A stretch of 64,000 bases of DNA from Ectocarpus siliculosus. Lineage: Eukaryota; Sar; Phaeophyceae; Ectocarpales; Ectocarpaceae. This document shows positions 47,190-58,013 of the stretch, in pieces. Both the position numbers and the translations under genes were made by a program. The notes under the pieces were generated by a model that saw nothing but the letters and a program-made list of their open reading frames with translations, ran no database searches and was not told where the DNA came from. Each line of letters opens with the position of its first letter. The stretch's first letter is position 1. Location: positions 967,835-1,031,834 of the forward strand of contig FN649755.1 of the NCBI GenBank assembly GCA_000310025.1, read 5' to 3'.

Positions 47190-49262
47190 ATGGCGGAGAG
47201 AAGCGGCGGAATAGGAAGAGATTCGCAAAGGGAGGAGGGTACAGTTGTGCGCATCAAGATGGAGGAGAGGTCGCGCAACGCAGCAGAGAAGCTACGAGCT
47301 GCCGAGTCGGAGGTGGAGAGGCTGGTGAAGGTGCTCAGAGCTGCGGAGGCTGCCGAGTATGAGAAGGAGAGACTTAGGCGGCAGCAACAACAACAACAAC
47401 AGCAGCAGCGATGGAGTGCTCAATGGCAGCAGCAGCCATCGCAGGTACAGCAGTGTTCTCGTGGTGGTTTTGTCAGTCAGCAGAACCAACACTGCGTTTT
47501 CACTCAGAGCCACCAGGCGAGGCAGCACCAGCAGTTGGCGCGGCAGCAACAGCAGCCGCCGCCAACCGGAGTTGGTGGGATATATGACTGCGGGAGCAAC
47601 GCCGTGTATTTCCAGCAGGAATCACCCCCTCCGCCTGGTACGGTATACCATTGCACTCGGTGCGGCAGGAACGGCCACCACGACGAAGAATGCGCCGCAC
47701 CCCGCAGGTTCGAGGGTACGTGCGGCGCATGTGGTCAGTACGGCCATATGTGGCGGAACTGCGCCGTGCATCTTCATGGCAGCAGCGGCGAGGATGACGG
47801 CCGTATCGTCCGCGGTGGCTGCTGGATGGGCGTCAATGGCGGCGGCAGCTGCATGGACATCGGTGGAAGCTCGGTCGCACAGCAGCAGGTGGTGGTTGAG
47901 AGCGAGTACCTCTCTGATTTTGTCGACCTGGTTCACGTTGGGGGCGAGGTGATGGCAGAGAGCGAGTGCCGCTCTGATTTCGTCGACACGGTTCACGCTG
48001 GCGGCGCTGTGGACGGTGATGATGACGGATGGTTTGGATGTAATGATTCTGTGGACATGGTTCACGCTGGTGGCAGTGTCTGCGATGATGTTTTCCCCGC
48101 TGCTGGGGCGGGGGAAATGGTCGGAGCGCCTGCGTTGGCGACTGGAGTGGCGGCATCGGCAGCAGCTCCAGCGGCGACGGCGGCGATCTCCGGCGGCAGT
48201 GTTTTCCCCGCGGCGGCGGCGGGGGGAACGGCCGGGGTCCCCGCGGTGGCGGCAGGAGCGGCGGCATCGGCAGCAGCTCCGGCGGCGACGGCGGCGACCT
48301 CTGGCGGCAGTGTTTTCCCCGCAGCGGCAGCGGCGGGGGGAACGGCCGGGGTCCCCGCGGTGGCGGCAGGAGCGGCGGCATCGGCAGCAGCTCCGGCGGC
48401 GACGGCGACGGCCTCTGGCGGCAGTGTTTTCCCCGCGGCGGCGTCAGGGTGGATGACCCGAGTCCCCGCGGTGGCACCACGAGCGGCGGCATCGGCGGCA
48501 GCTCCAGAGGCGACAGTGGCGACCTACGGCGGCGGTAGTGTTTCCCTCGCCGCGACGGCGGCGGGGGGAATTGCCGGGGTCCCTGCAGTGGCGGCAGGAG
48601 CGGCGGCATCGGCAGCAGCTCCGGAGGCGACGGTGGCGACTTACGGCGGCGGTAGTGTTTCCTTCGCAGCGACGGCGGAGGAAGCGCCCGGAGGGCTCGT
48701 GGCGACAGCTGGAGTAGCGGCACCGGCGGCGGTTCCAGCGGCGACGGCGGCGGTGCCCGGCGACACTGTTATCTCCCCGACGGTGGCGGGGAGAACGACC
48801 GGAGCGCCCGCGTTGGTGGTTGGAGCGTCGGTATCGACGGCGGTTCCAGCGGCGACGGTGGCGGCACCCGACGGTCTTGTTTCTCCCGCTGCGGCGGCGG
48901 GGAGAATGGCTCGAGAGCCCGCGCAGGTGGCTACAGTGGCGGCATCGGCGGCTGGAGTGGCGACATCGGTGACGGCACCACCCGCGACCGCGGCGACGGC
49001 ACCGGTCGCTACGATGGCGACCGTCGGTAACGTTTCCCCCCCCTTATCGGTTGGGGGGGCGGCCAGCAACGGAGAAGCGGTGGTCAACGGCATCGACGAC
49101 GGCAGCGATGATGGCGGTTGGTGCGCAGGTGAGGTTGATGGCTGCTGGGATGACAGCGTCTGTGGCGAGAGGGGGGCGTCCACGCACCCTTTCGATCCCG
49201 GCACCGTGTGTTCGGGGGTGCGCGGCGCCAACTATCCCGGGGTGGACGACCTGGTCGATGGT

Positions 49263-49311
<49 letters not shown>

Positions 49312-49574
49312 GCAGCGGCAGCAGTAGCAACGACGAGGCAGAGGGGATGGATGTGGCCTGGTTTGGGGCACTGCTGCGCCCCTTCGACCCGGGGAAGCTG
49401 TGCCGGCTGAAGGCTGGGAGAGTGGGGCTGGTGATGGGGATGGACACCCCGTTCGACCGTGGAAAGATGTCGCGTGGGCAACGGCCGGGGAGCCCGTGTT
49501 CGCGACCGGAGCAACGACAGGAGGATCATGAAGCGGGGAAAGGAGTTCGGAGGATCGGGCGAGTCCAACAATGA
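47190..49574 (+). CDS. Zinc-knuckle (CCHC x2), Ala-rich repeat protein
   Basis: A single open frame of 794 codons starts at the first ATG (MAERSGG) and ends TGA at 49572-49574. Layout: charged, probably coiled-coil N-terminus (residues about 20-65); poly-Gln and Gln-rich region (66-125); two CCHC knuckles, C155-X2-C158-X4-H163-X4-C168 and C178-X2-C181-X4-H186-X4-C191. Then come three short SDFVD-VHAGG repeats. About eight Ala/Gly/Val/Pro-rich repeats of roughly 36 residues follow (core VPAVAAGAAASAAAPAAT). Last are a poly-Ser tract and three FDPGK-like motifs (HPFDPGTVC, RPFDPGKLC, TPFDRGKMS). The knuckles indicate single-stranded nucleic-acid binding. A Gag-like origin is possible, but no protease, RT or LTR is visible nearby; a cellular RNA-binding protein is equally likely. 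The frame may be extended by splicing, since codons in another frame continue past the stop. Confidence 0.68.
49264..49313 (+). repeat. (AGC)n microsatellite encoding poly-Ser
   Basis: About seventeen AGC units lie in frame inside the zinc-knuckle gene, shortly before the second FDPGK-like motif. The length is likely polymorphic. Confidence 0.85.
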
Positions 49575-51268
49575 CGGCAAGCAGCGCGACTTCTGCTGGG
49601 GTCTTAAACTCGCCAAGGCACGTGACGTTTGTTTGCGTATTCTTGTCATTTTTCTGAAATTTGTTTTGTGCACGATGTTGTTCTTGTGTTTTGATCTTCA
49701 GATACAATGCTGCATTTTTCACCGTCTGCAAATCATTTTTCCTATCGTTGGCACATTTGCAGGTTTGGATTTGTTTTTGTTTTGTTCTGTAGAGATGCCC
49801 ACCCGCGTTTTACCTTGCAGGGACACTAATTTCCACGGCCAAATGGCAGGGAATTTCCATGGCTGATTATTGTTGTTTTTCTGGGAGACAAATGGAATGT
49901 TGCGGCCGGGGGGCTGTTGTTTGTCAAGACAATATCTCAAATGGCGGTGGTAGTATTATTTCTGCGTACGGTTTGTTCCACTTTGGTTTTCCTTCTTTGT
50001 TGGGATCACATTCTCTCTATGTTTTTCTGATGGTACTGGATGTATGTAGTAGGAGGCATTGGCTTGGCGTTCGACGTGCTGGGTAAAGACGTTGGGGGGC
50101 ACGCACCGTTTCTCTGTCCCCCCGATGTACCGGTACCCGACGAGTCAATCCTTGCGGAATACCAATTTTCCTTTCCAAGTAGGCCTGTACGGCAGGCTGG
50201 TATGTGCTGGACGTGTGACGCCTTTTCTTTGATATGTTTTGTTTTCTTGTTTCGGTTTGGAGTTGATGAAGTTGGATGCAGAATTGGCATGCTGGATTTT
50301 GCGGAATCACGCCTGATTGTTGCACTGCTGTCGGAAATCATGGGGGGGGGAATGTGATACCATGCTGTCCGCCGCAGCACAACAAGCAGTGTTTCTGACA
50401 TCGGGTTTGGTAGTTCATGTTGAGATTTTCCGTGTTTTCCCTGGGGATTTTATATGGAATTGATGTTGGCTGATGGGATTTGGGTACTTCATGTCTGGAT
50501 CGTTTTCCGCGTTTTACCTGCGGAGGTGACATGGAATTGAATATTGAATGGGATTTTCGTTGCGTTTATATGAGATGTCCCAGCAGGGGGGATGCGGGAT
50601 TGTTGATTGTCTGTTTTGGATTTGTTGGTTTCTTCATGTTTGTTTCGGACTTGTTTGTTTGGTTTCTTCGTGTTTGGGATGGGTGTTACAGCAGGGAGGC
50701 TGTTGGACTGGTATGTTTGTCAAGGTATTGGGTATTGGAGGAAGGATTTGGCATGTTCTCGTAAGTCATGGTTGAAGCCTTTGTGCTTCCGAAGGTTATT
50801 TGAGCTGGTCAATGAGTTGAAACATGAATGTTTATCTGAGGAATTTGTTCTGAGTAAGTCAGGACGTTGGACACATTTTTCCGGAGTTACCCGTCCCCGT
50901 TCTGACGTGATTCTGATGTAATGTGTGTCTTTGCTGGGTATTTTTCCAAGGGTATTTGTTTGTGTTTCGACTTCTTGAGAATTTGGTAAAGCATTTTTCT
51001 CAAGAGGGTGAATTGTTTATTGACAGACCTTTTAGGAGATAGTAATTTGATATCATCAGAAGATTTGAAAGATTTCGTAGAGCATGTTTTATTGGGAGAT
51101 CGACAGATTTCGTAGAACATTGTTTTATTGGGAAATTGTTTGAATTGGAATGAATGGTGGACGATTTCCGTGTGGATGCGTAGTTTGATTTATCGCCGTT
51201 TTAACTGGCAATGATAGTCGTGACGAGGATTTCGTAGATCGTATCTCGTACCGAGCAGGGGGGCTGTT

Positions 51269-51450
51269 TGGGGTGCTCGGCAGAGTATACTGTCTACGGG
51301 ACCTCCGGGGGATACGCGGATGAAATGTGTTGATGGGCATGCCGCATGGCGATGGTGTTGCCTACCGCATGTCTCTCACTCTCTAATCAACCAAGGTCTT
51401 GAGTCAACCTTCTTTCTCTTTCGGCCTCTGACGGGCTACCGCACCCAAAC
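51269..51450 (+). repeat. 180-base dispersed repeat, copy 2
   Basis: Near-identical to 46757-46940. A further block (GTGTAATGTTTCCCAAAAGATCAC, 51496 onward) resembles the sequence upstream of the first copy (TGTAATGTTTCTCGAAGATCAC), so the two neighbouring modules appear in opposite order at the two sites. Confidence 0.85.
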
Positions 51451-51837
51451 AGGGGACTACTATTTTATGGTTTCCTTGGTTTCGTTTCGCCCGGTGTAAT
51501 GTTTCCCAAAAGATCACGTTGTAGATGTTTAGACTACTCTAAGAGGTTGGTGGCGTATTTGATTTTTTTGTCTTATCCGCGGGGGGAGGCTATTATTACG
51601 GGTTTCCTTGGTTTCGTGTGGTCACTAGTGTTGTGTTCGCTCTTCCTGTACCGCCGCCTACATCGGTTCCATAGCTCAATCGGTTCCATAGCTCAAAGGT
51701 TTTTAGTGGTATCATCGCTTTTTTTTTTAGCGTGTTTCGAAGTCGCCGGTCGTTTCCTCTGTGTTGCACCATTTTCAGACAGATTGGATGCCGGAAACAT
51801 CCCGCCTACCGTTGTTCTAGACTACAATAGAGATGGG

Positions 51838-52000
51838 GCCCGCAGTTAGAAAAATTCTGGTAAGAAAAAAAGGCTCAAACATTTATTGTACGGAAAATAA
51901 GAAAAAAGGCCTGAGACCCTTCTCAATGGAAACAGAATCTTGCAAATATATCTTGACATTTTGATCCAAGATTTGCAGCATCGCGATTTATGGGGGAAAT
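51838..52000. repeat. Relative of the 1.5-kb TIR element (left end)
   Basis: GCCCGCAGTTAGAAAAATTC, GTAAGAAAAAAAGGCTCAAA and GAAAATAAGAAAAAAGG follow the order seen at the left end of the element at 21449. Related interior sequence with AATAAGAAAC and a GCGGCGCCCCC block is found at 53220-53420. The right boundary is unclear. Confidence 0.4.
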
Positions 52001-52666
52001 ATGTTGAATGTTGAAAAAGCGGCATGTTGTTCCTCTCTTCTGCTTGAAGTTGATAAAAGCACAACGGCCACTTGGTCCACAGAAAATGCCACGGTGTGGC
52101 GAAAAGTGAGCATGACGCAGTTAGTTGTAGAAGGGGCGTCCCTCCCCCGGCTGTATTGCCTCAACACTATTGGGTGGATACTAGCGATGGTCTCCTACCT
52201 GGGGGGCAAAATAGAAGCCGTTGCCCACGAGCTCATGTCAAGCGGAGAAACAAAACTGTTCCATTGCTGTCCAACTGACAAGAAAGTGTATCAACCCGAA
52301 GCCGATGACACCCACCCGTGCACGTGTCTCACAATGTAGCAGGCGTACCGAGGTCAAACCTCCGGCGCTGTCATCTGCACTCACAGATCTGGCTCGGGTG
52401 CAAACGGATTGGGTGTGGGGTGATTCGATGAAGAGATAGAAGCGTCGCACACGACAGAGCTGTGTTGGCAAAACGTTCCTCCTCCTCTATTTTTCTACTT
52501 GAAAATAAAGTACTCTTTGAACGGTCCCTCGAAGGTGATGACGCACGCACGTGGAACGAGCCAGGGCAACTACGCATTTTTTCGCGCGCCTTGGTCGTTT
52601 TCGTTTGCTGTCGGCACCCGTGGCGCCGACGCAGTGACGCCAGGGTGCGCTAGAGACCCTTGCGTG

Positions 52667-52669
<3 letters not shown>

Positions 52670-52705
<36 letters not shown>

Positions 52706-52860
52706 GGTCTTCACATTAAAAACCGTTCCGATCTCTCTCTACCCAGTACCTTCGTATGTCCATACTGATCCAACACTCGACGCGGTCGATTCCCGTGGTC
52801 ACAGGTTAACTTACCCCAAAAAGGTACACTCAAATAAACTGGCCCCGAGGGGTCCGCAAG
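52670..52860 (-). mobile_element. SINE-like repeat with (CAA)n tail
   Basis: On the minus strand it runs from GGGGTAAGTTAACCTGTGAC through CCACGGGAATCGACCGCGTC and GGTACTGGGTAGAGAGAGAT to TTTTTAATGTGAAGACCACA then (CAA)n. This is the clearest copy. Others are at 4735-4832, 23100-23310 and 38786-38956, with tail fragments at 20650 and 26985. Confidence 0.65.
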
Positions 52861-52959
52861 GCAATAGAAATCAACGAGTGTGCCACGTGCAGATTTCATG
52901 GCGTTAGACTTGTATGGACGATTAGGTTGTAAGCTGACCTTCGGTGATCGCGCCGCACC

Positions 52960-53160
52960 CAGGCAAGATTTGTTACGCCGCCTCAAGATTTGTCGGAAGG
53001 CTCGTTTGGACAGATCTTGCGTCAAGATTTGTTCGAAAGGGCAGATTTCGGGCTTCGAGAAATCTTGGCCACAATATACCGGAAGGTTTCGCTCCCGTAA
53101 ATAAATCGTGAAACTGGCAGATCTTGGCCATCAAGATCAAGATTTATCGACAAGATTTCG
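52960..53160. repeat. Field of AAGATTTG/CAAATCTT motifs
   Basis: GCAAGATTTGTTACG, TCAAGATTTGTCGG, CTTGCGTCAAGATTTGTTCG, GAAATCTTGGCC, ATCAAGATCAAGATTTATCG and ACAAGATTTCG occur within 200 bases. The same motif fills the hairpin at 62634-62847. Confidence 0.6.
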
Positions 53161-56100
53161 TTCCCATAAATCGGGGTCTAAGAAACCAGCTCAATGTCGG
53201 GCACAACAACACAAGAAACATCCCAATAAGAAACAAACACGATCGTGCGACACCCCAAGTCAAAAGAAACAAGGGATAGAAGAAGCTGGGGGGGCGTGTC
53301 CAAAGAAACGTCCCATTGCTGCTGCTGCTGCTGCCATGCTCCCTGCTCCCACCTCCGACCTACTTATTTTTTGGTAAGGGGCGGAGAGTGGTTTTTTTCG
53401 CGGCGCCCCCCGCGCCCCAGCGCCGCCGCGGGCTGCGCTACCCCACCCACTGCTGCTGTACTTCTGTACTGCCGCCACAACCCCCAACGTTCGCCACACC
53501 GAGCTGCCGGTTTAATAATGCTGCATGAAGGCTTTTGGTCTTCTGGTGTGTTGCTTTCTTCGTCATCATAATAAATAAGAAAATACAACAGGAATAATAG
53601 GAGAATCAGCAGGATGCGACAGCCCAAAGGAAAATAAATCCGTTTCAAGCAAATGACCGACTTCGGCTGATCCTTCTGGCCAGAATAAGAAATGGTTCGT
53701 GGGTATATCTCGAATGGGTAGTCTTTCTGTGTGTGTGTGTTTTTTTTTTTTTTTTCTTAATATGACACCACGAAACCATCTCCATCATATAGAGAAAAGA
53801 GTCTGAGACAGATTAGCAATGGATTCATAGCGTCAGAAAAGTACCTGTATGTCTACGATTTCCCAGACAGCATATAGGGACATCTCCCCTGCGGGTAACA
53901 GGCTCAACAAGACAGTTTGGTGGTTGTCTTGTGTGTCTCATATATGTTATGTTGGGAAGGTGCAGATGATATGTGTTAGGTACTGGTCGGGCGTTTTGTG
54001 TGTGGCAGCCTTTTAGCCATATGGAATGCAATCTTCCTCGGTTTTCAAACGTATGTTCAATGTGGTACGCGTATGTACCGGGTATTTGGGTATGTATACA
54101 ATATGTGTGGGTACATTTCGGGGTATGTGTGGACACACGGGCGTGGTCTCACCATTTTCTTACCTTTTTACCTTTTTGTGACCTTTTTGTGTAATTTCGT
54201 GTAATTTCGTGCTATTAAATCTGCAAATGTGCAAATGGCACGGGAGAACATTTTTTTCTTTTTTCGGCATTGCCTCCTGACGTGGTCGCCGATAGAGGCA
54301 TGTAGTTGAGGTTTCTACACCGACATGTGGGTGTGTGTTAGATGCAGTGGGTATGACCCCCTATCTATCTCACCCGTTTGTAGGCAGAAGGTATGGCTAC
54401 CTCACCTACTAGTAGGCAGCGTGGACCACAGGTAAAGACAGGGTCAATCATTTCATGTATGTTACATCGTCATTTGTATTTGGCATGGGAGGAAAAAGAG
54501 AGGTTCTAGCTATTTTGACTATTTTGACGGTGTATGGGCTTATTCCTTAAATAAATAAATGGAGGCTCGACCCAATTTTGATGGGTTTTTTTTTTTTTCC
54601 GGGCCCTACATCTGTATGCAGAGTGGTACACACTCGGCACTCGGCAGATCAAATGTTAGTCGTATGCACAACAACGTGTGTGCTACAGATTCGTTGTATG
54701 CCTTGCACGGCCGATCAGCTAGACAGAAAATGTCGCCTATCGCCCGCCCTTGCTTTTCTTCCCACCGCCAGCGGCCCACGGCCCACGGCCCACGGCCGGT
54801 GCCAGATGCGGCGCAATTACCTCTACACAAGTTACGCCGCGTAAAACGCGGTTCCTGGTTCCTGGCTTCCGGGTCTACGGCTAAAACAAGCATGTGTACT
54901 GGCTGGTCCATTCTCTCACACAACCCAACCACACGCACGGCGGGAGCACGAGATAGAGAAAGCCTAATACAGCTGGCAAGAGGAGAAATAAGGTGAATGC
55001 TGCAACACTACAGTAGTCCCTGCCGCGCCGCTGTCCGACTCTATGGACGTATCTGTAGCGGGTTGAGGTTGGGGTTGGGTTGAGACATTTGCCCGAGGAG
55101 GTCGGGTGCCACCATTCAATGCGTGCGTATATAGTACGCATAGCATCCTCCCAGGCAGTCTGTACTGCTTCCAGAAGGGGAATCAGTTATAGGTAGCCCG
55201 CTGAATGTAGGATTCTCTTGTAGTGAGCGCCTTGTCCGCCGTTGACTCAGTGTGAATCATCATCATCGATCGGCTCTCTGATGCGATTGAATGCGAAATC
55301 AGGCCTGCTGTGCACATGTAAACTTCTACTGCAGTCTTGTAGCGAATAATTTAGAAGCAATGAGAATAATACAAAGTAGAGAGTGTACACTCTGAGTACT
55401 CAGCGCAGCTTTAGTAGTTAGTTAAGCGTTTTCCCTAAGCCCAGGTGGGCGCCTTTTCAACTCGTCCTACAGACAAGTCTTTTCCAATCTCTCGCGAACT
55501 GCCGTTCGTGGTAATCAGGACGAGGGGGCCGGCCCACTCGCTCATAAGAAGCCCTCGAAGACCCTACTACAACGCAGGCTCCAGATGCAAAAAAAAAAAA
55601 GAAAATGTGAATGTCCTCACCCGTCACTTGCTGCAGGTACCATAGGTAGCTTAGTCTGTGCTCAATGGTTGAGGTAGGAAGGCATATCTTACGCATACGG
55701 TCCGGTTTGGTTGAAACTATTTAGACCACTTTTGGGCCCGGCGTCTCCCCCTACCCGCGGTTGACCGCCACGACACGGAGAGGTTCGCAGAACAACAGAG
55801 CTGAATCGACGGATATGGCGGCTGGTTCATCCTCCGTCGTTTCGGGCTGATGCTCCTCCTTCGTGTGAAAAGCACGTGCGTACCTCTGACCATATGAAGA
55901 AGATGGGTGTTGCTTCTGACGAGCAAGCCTTACCGGGCGGCTGCTACAAGGCATCTCAAGCAATTAAATTGCTTGCGTGCACGCCCAACAACTGTAAACC
56001 CACCTCCGTATCGCGCGAGTTGCTTAGCGGGTAGATTTTAGTTTCAGCGAGCGGTTACGAGCTAAATCCCTTTTTTAGTTGGAAACACACAAGCACGTTT

Positions 56101-57656
56101 GGTCAAGAGGCGTCATGTGCCTGGCAGACCGTTCTCATGTTTAGGAAATGCATTTCATTCGATCAAGAGCGCTGTGAGCATCAAGTGACAGGCTGGACCA
56201 AGTGCAAGTTAGAGGCTTCGTTGGAAAACAACTCAGGATCTCGTCAAGAACAATAGCGCTGCAGCAGTGGTTTTCCATGCAAAAAAGACATTTGCACGGG
56301 TCGCCCCGGGCCCGTGACATCGTCGAGTCGAGATGTGGTGCTGATAATACAAAGACAATGTGTTGAAAAGAGAAAATACCGCAAGTAGAATCGAGCCACC
56401 TTCGGCGTCTTCCCTGTAGTAACCTATTCCTAAACAGTAACATCTCTTAACGCGCATGGTCATTAGTCCAGTCTACAAATGCCTCTCGCCTACGAGGTGC
56501 CACTTCCCTGACTAAATAATCGTCCTTCCACTGGCTACGCGCCGTCCACCGCTTGATTTCTGCACAACCAGGACAAAGGGCGGGCGTTTTGAACCGTTGT
56601 TGGATAAGATCCCATACAAAGACGAAGAAGCTCATTCGTCCGCTCATGGAAGCTGCCGGGGTTGCCGAGCAGTTGGCTGGCTTGGAGATACATGAAGCAG
56701 AGTCCGGTGAGCACACGCATGGAGAGGCCACACGTGGTTTCCGTCTTTCAGCATGGGGAACACCCGAAACAGGCAGAGTCACTGCATTCGGCCAACAGCA
56801 GACCCAACAGGATGGCCGTTTGTTCTTCGCCTGATGCAGTTTTGTCGAACGAAGCTCTGCTTTTGGGATGCACACATGAGGACCGTTTAGGTCTTGACAG
56901 CTACGACATCACGCACCCGTTATAACAGTGGCAACCCCTCCTCTGAATGTTCGAGGCTTCGGAATCTTTCGAGGCAATATCGCATCAAGCTGAACCTATA
57001 ATTTGCCGCTTGCCATGGGCCCACATTGTTGTGGTTAGGAATTTTTCTTGTGCTAGGTAACGTTTGATATGTTAAATGATGAGATTTCGCTGTAGAGCCG
57101 GGTACCATATCATGTCGTTGTTGACGAAGCCCAGCACCCAGTGATACATGAAGATTTGGGATTACGCAGCAGCAGTCAAGGCCCCGAGTACACGGCAGAA
57201 GACCGCTCCACACGACACTCAATTTGACACGTTCAAAACACCAATGTTCCCGTGGCTAAGAACAACGGGTGACCCAGCGAACGGGCAAACAGCGAGTGTT
57301 TGCTTGAAGCGGCGACCACCCCCTCGCCCAGTACCATACGATGCTTATCGCATCAATGTGTGTGTCGATGAAATTCATTATTGACGGCTTCTAGTGAACT
57401 CTTAACACCGGGGCTTTCGTTCACCAATGCACCCAAACATTGTCACGAATCAGCAGCCCAGGGCTGGTTTTTCATACACTGGCACGATCGATCGCTGCAA
57501 TCGGCCTTGAGCCCTCCGCTCCTGCTGGGAATTTTGTCTCGCGTGCATCAAACATGTTTGAGGTTGGACAGACCCCGCATGGAAAGTTTGTTCATTACGA
57601 AAAAAGACCAGGCAGGGGGCAGGCAGACTCCAACCCTAACCCCAACATTGCCGATT

Positions 57657-58013
57657 GTATTCCTTGTTCCAAGTATGGTTGCTTTGCTTAAAAAAACCTG
57701 CGTTGTATACTTCTACGGGCGAGGTTGATTCACCCGGTCCTCTTGGCTTCGGCAGGTGCCACCACCACCAGCCGATGCCAACTCTATGCTTTATTCCCAG
57801 CATGTCTGCTTTAATTGGAAAGCCCTGCGTTGAAGACTTTACACTACTGTTGAGGTTGATGCACCCCACTCCTCTTGGGTTTCGACAGGTACCACTACCA
57901 GCCGATGCCATTTTTCTAACTTTGTTCCCAGTATGATTGCTTGCTTAGAAAAACCTTCGTTGTAAGCTCCTGTTGAGGTTGATTCATCCGCGGTCTGCTT
58001 GGTTTTTCGGCAG
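57657..58013 (+). repeat. Three tandem copies of a 3' splice-site region
   Basis: CTTCGGCAG|GTGCCACC (AG at 57754-57755), TTTCGACAG|GTACCACT (57887-57888) and TTTCGGCAG|GTGCCGCC (58012-58013) are spaced 133 and 125 bases apart. The preceding unit is shared: TGCTT...GAAA or AAAAACC, CGTTGTA or CGTTGAAG, GAGGTTGATTCAYCC, CTCTTGG. Only the third leads into the long coding exon. Confidence 0.8.

Larger units (their letters stand above)
49575..58013. other. Repeat-rich stretch without a supported gene
   Basis: It holds a two-unit 75-base tandem repeat (50410-50560), short GATTTCGTAGA repeats (51060-51125), a 180-base dispersed repeat, a relative of the 1.5-kb TIR element, a SINE-like copy, an AAGATTTG motif field (52960-53160) and the triplicated splice-acceptor region (57657-58013). 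Frames at 56447-56875 (minus) and 56553-56925 (plus) are moderately long but show no domain and compete with each other. Confidence 0.5.

Noticed and set aside
47833-49731. Long Pro/Arg/Ala-rich frames antisense to the zinc-knuckle gene
   Set aside because: They are shadows of GC-rich repeats. The plus frame has the knuckles and a coherent start.
56447-56925. Competing plus and minus frames of 90-142 codons
   Set aside because: No domain, no internal repeat and no splice context; I tried reading them as reverse transcriptase or RNase H fragments and found no catalytic motif.
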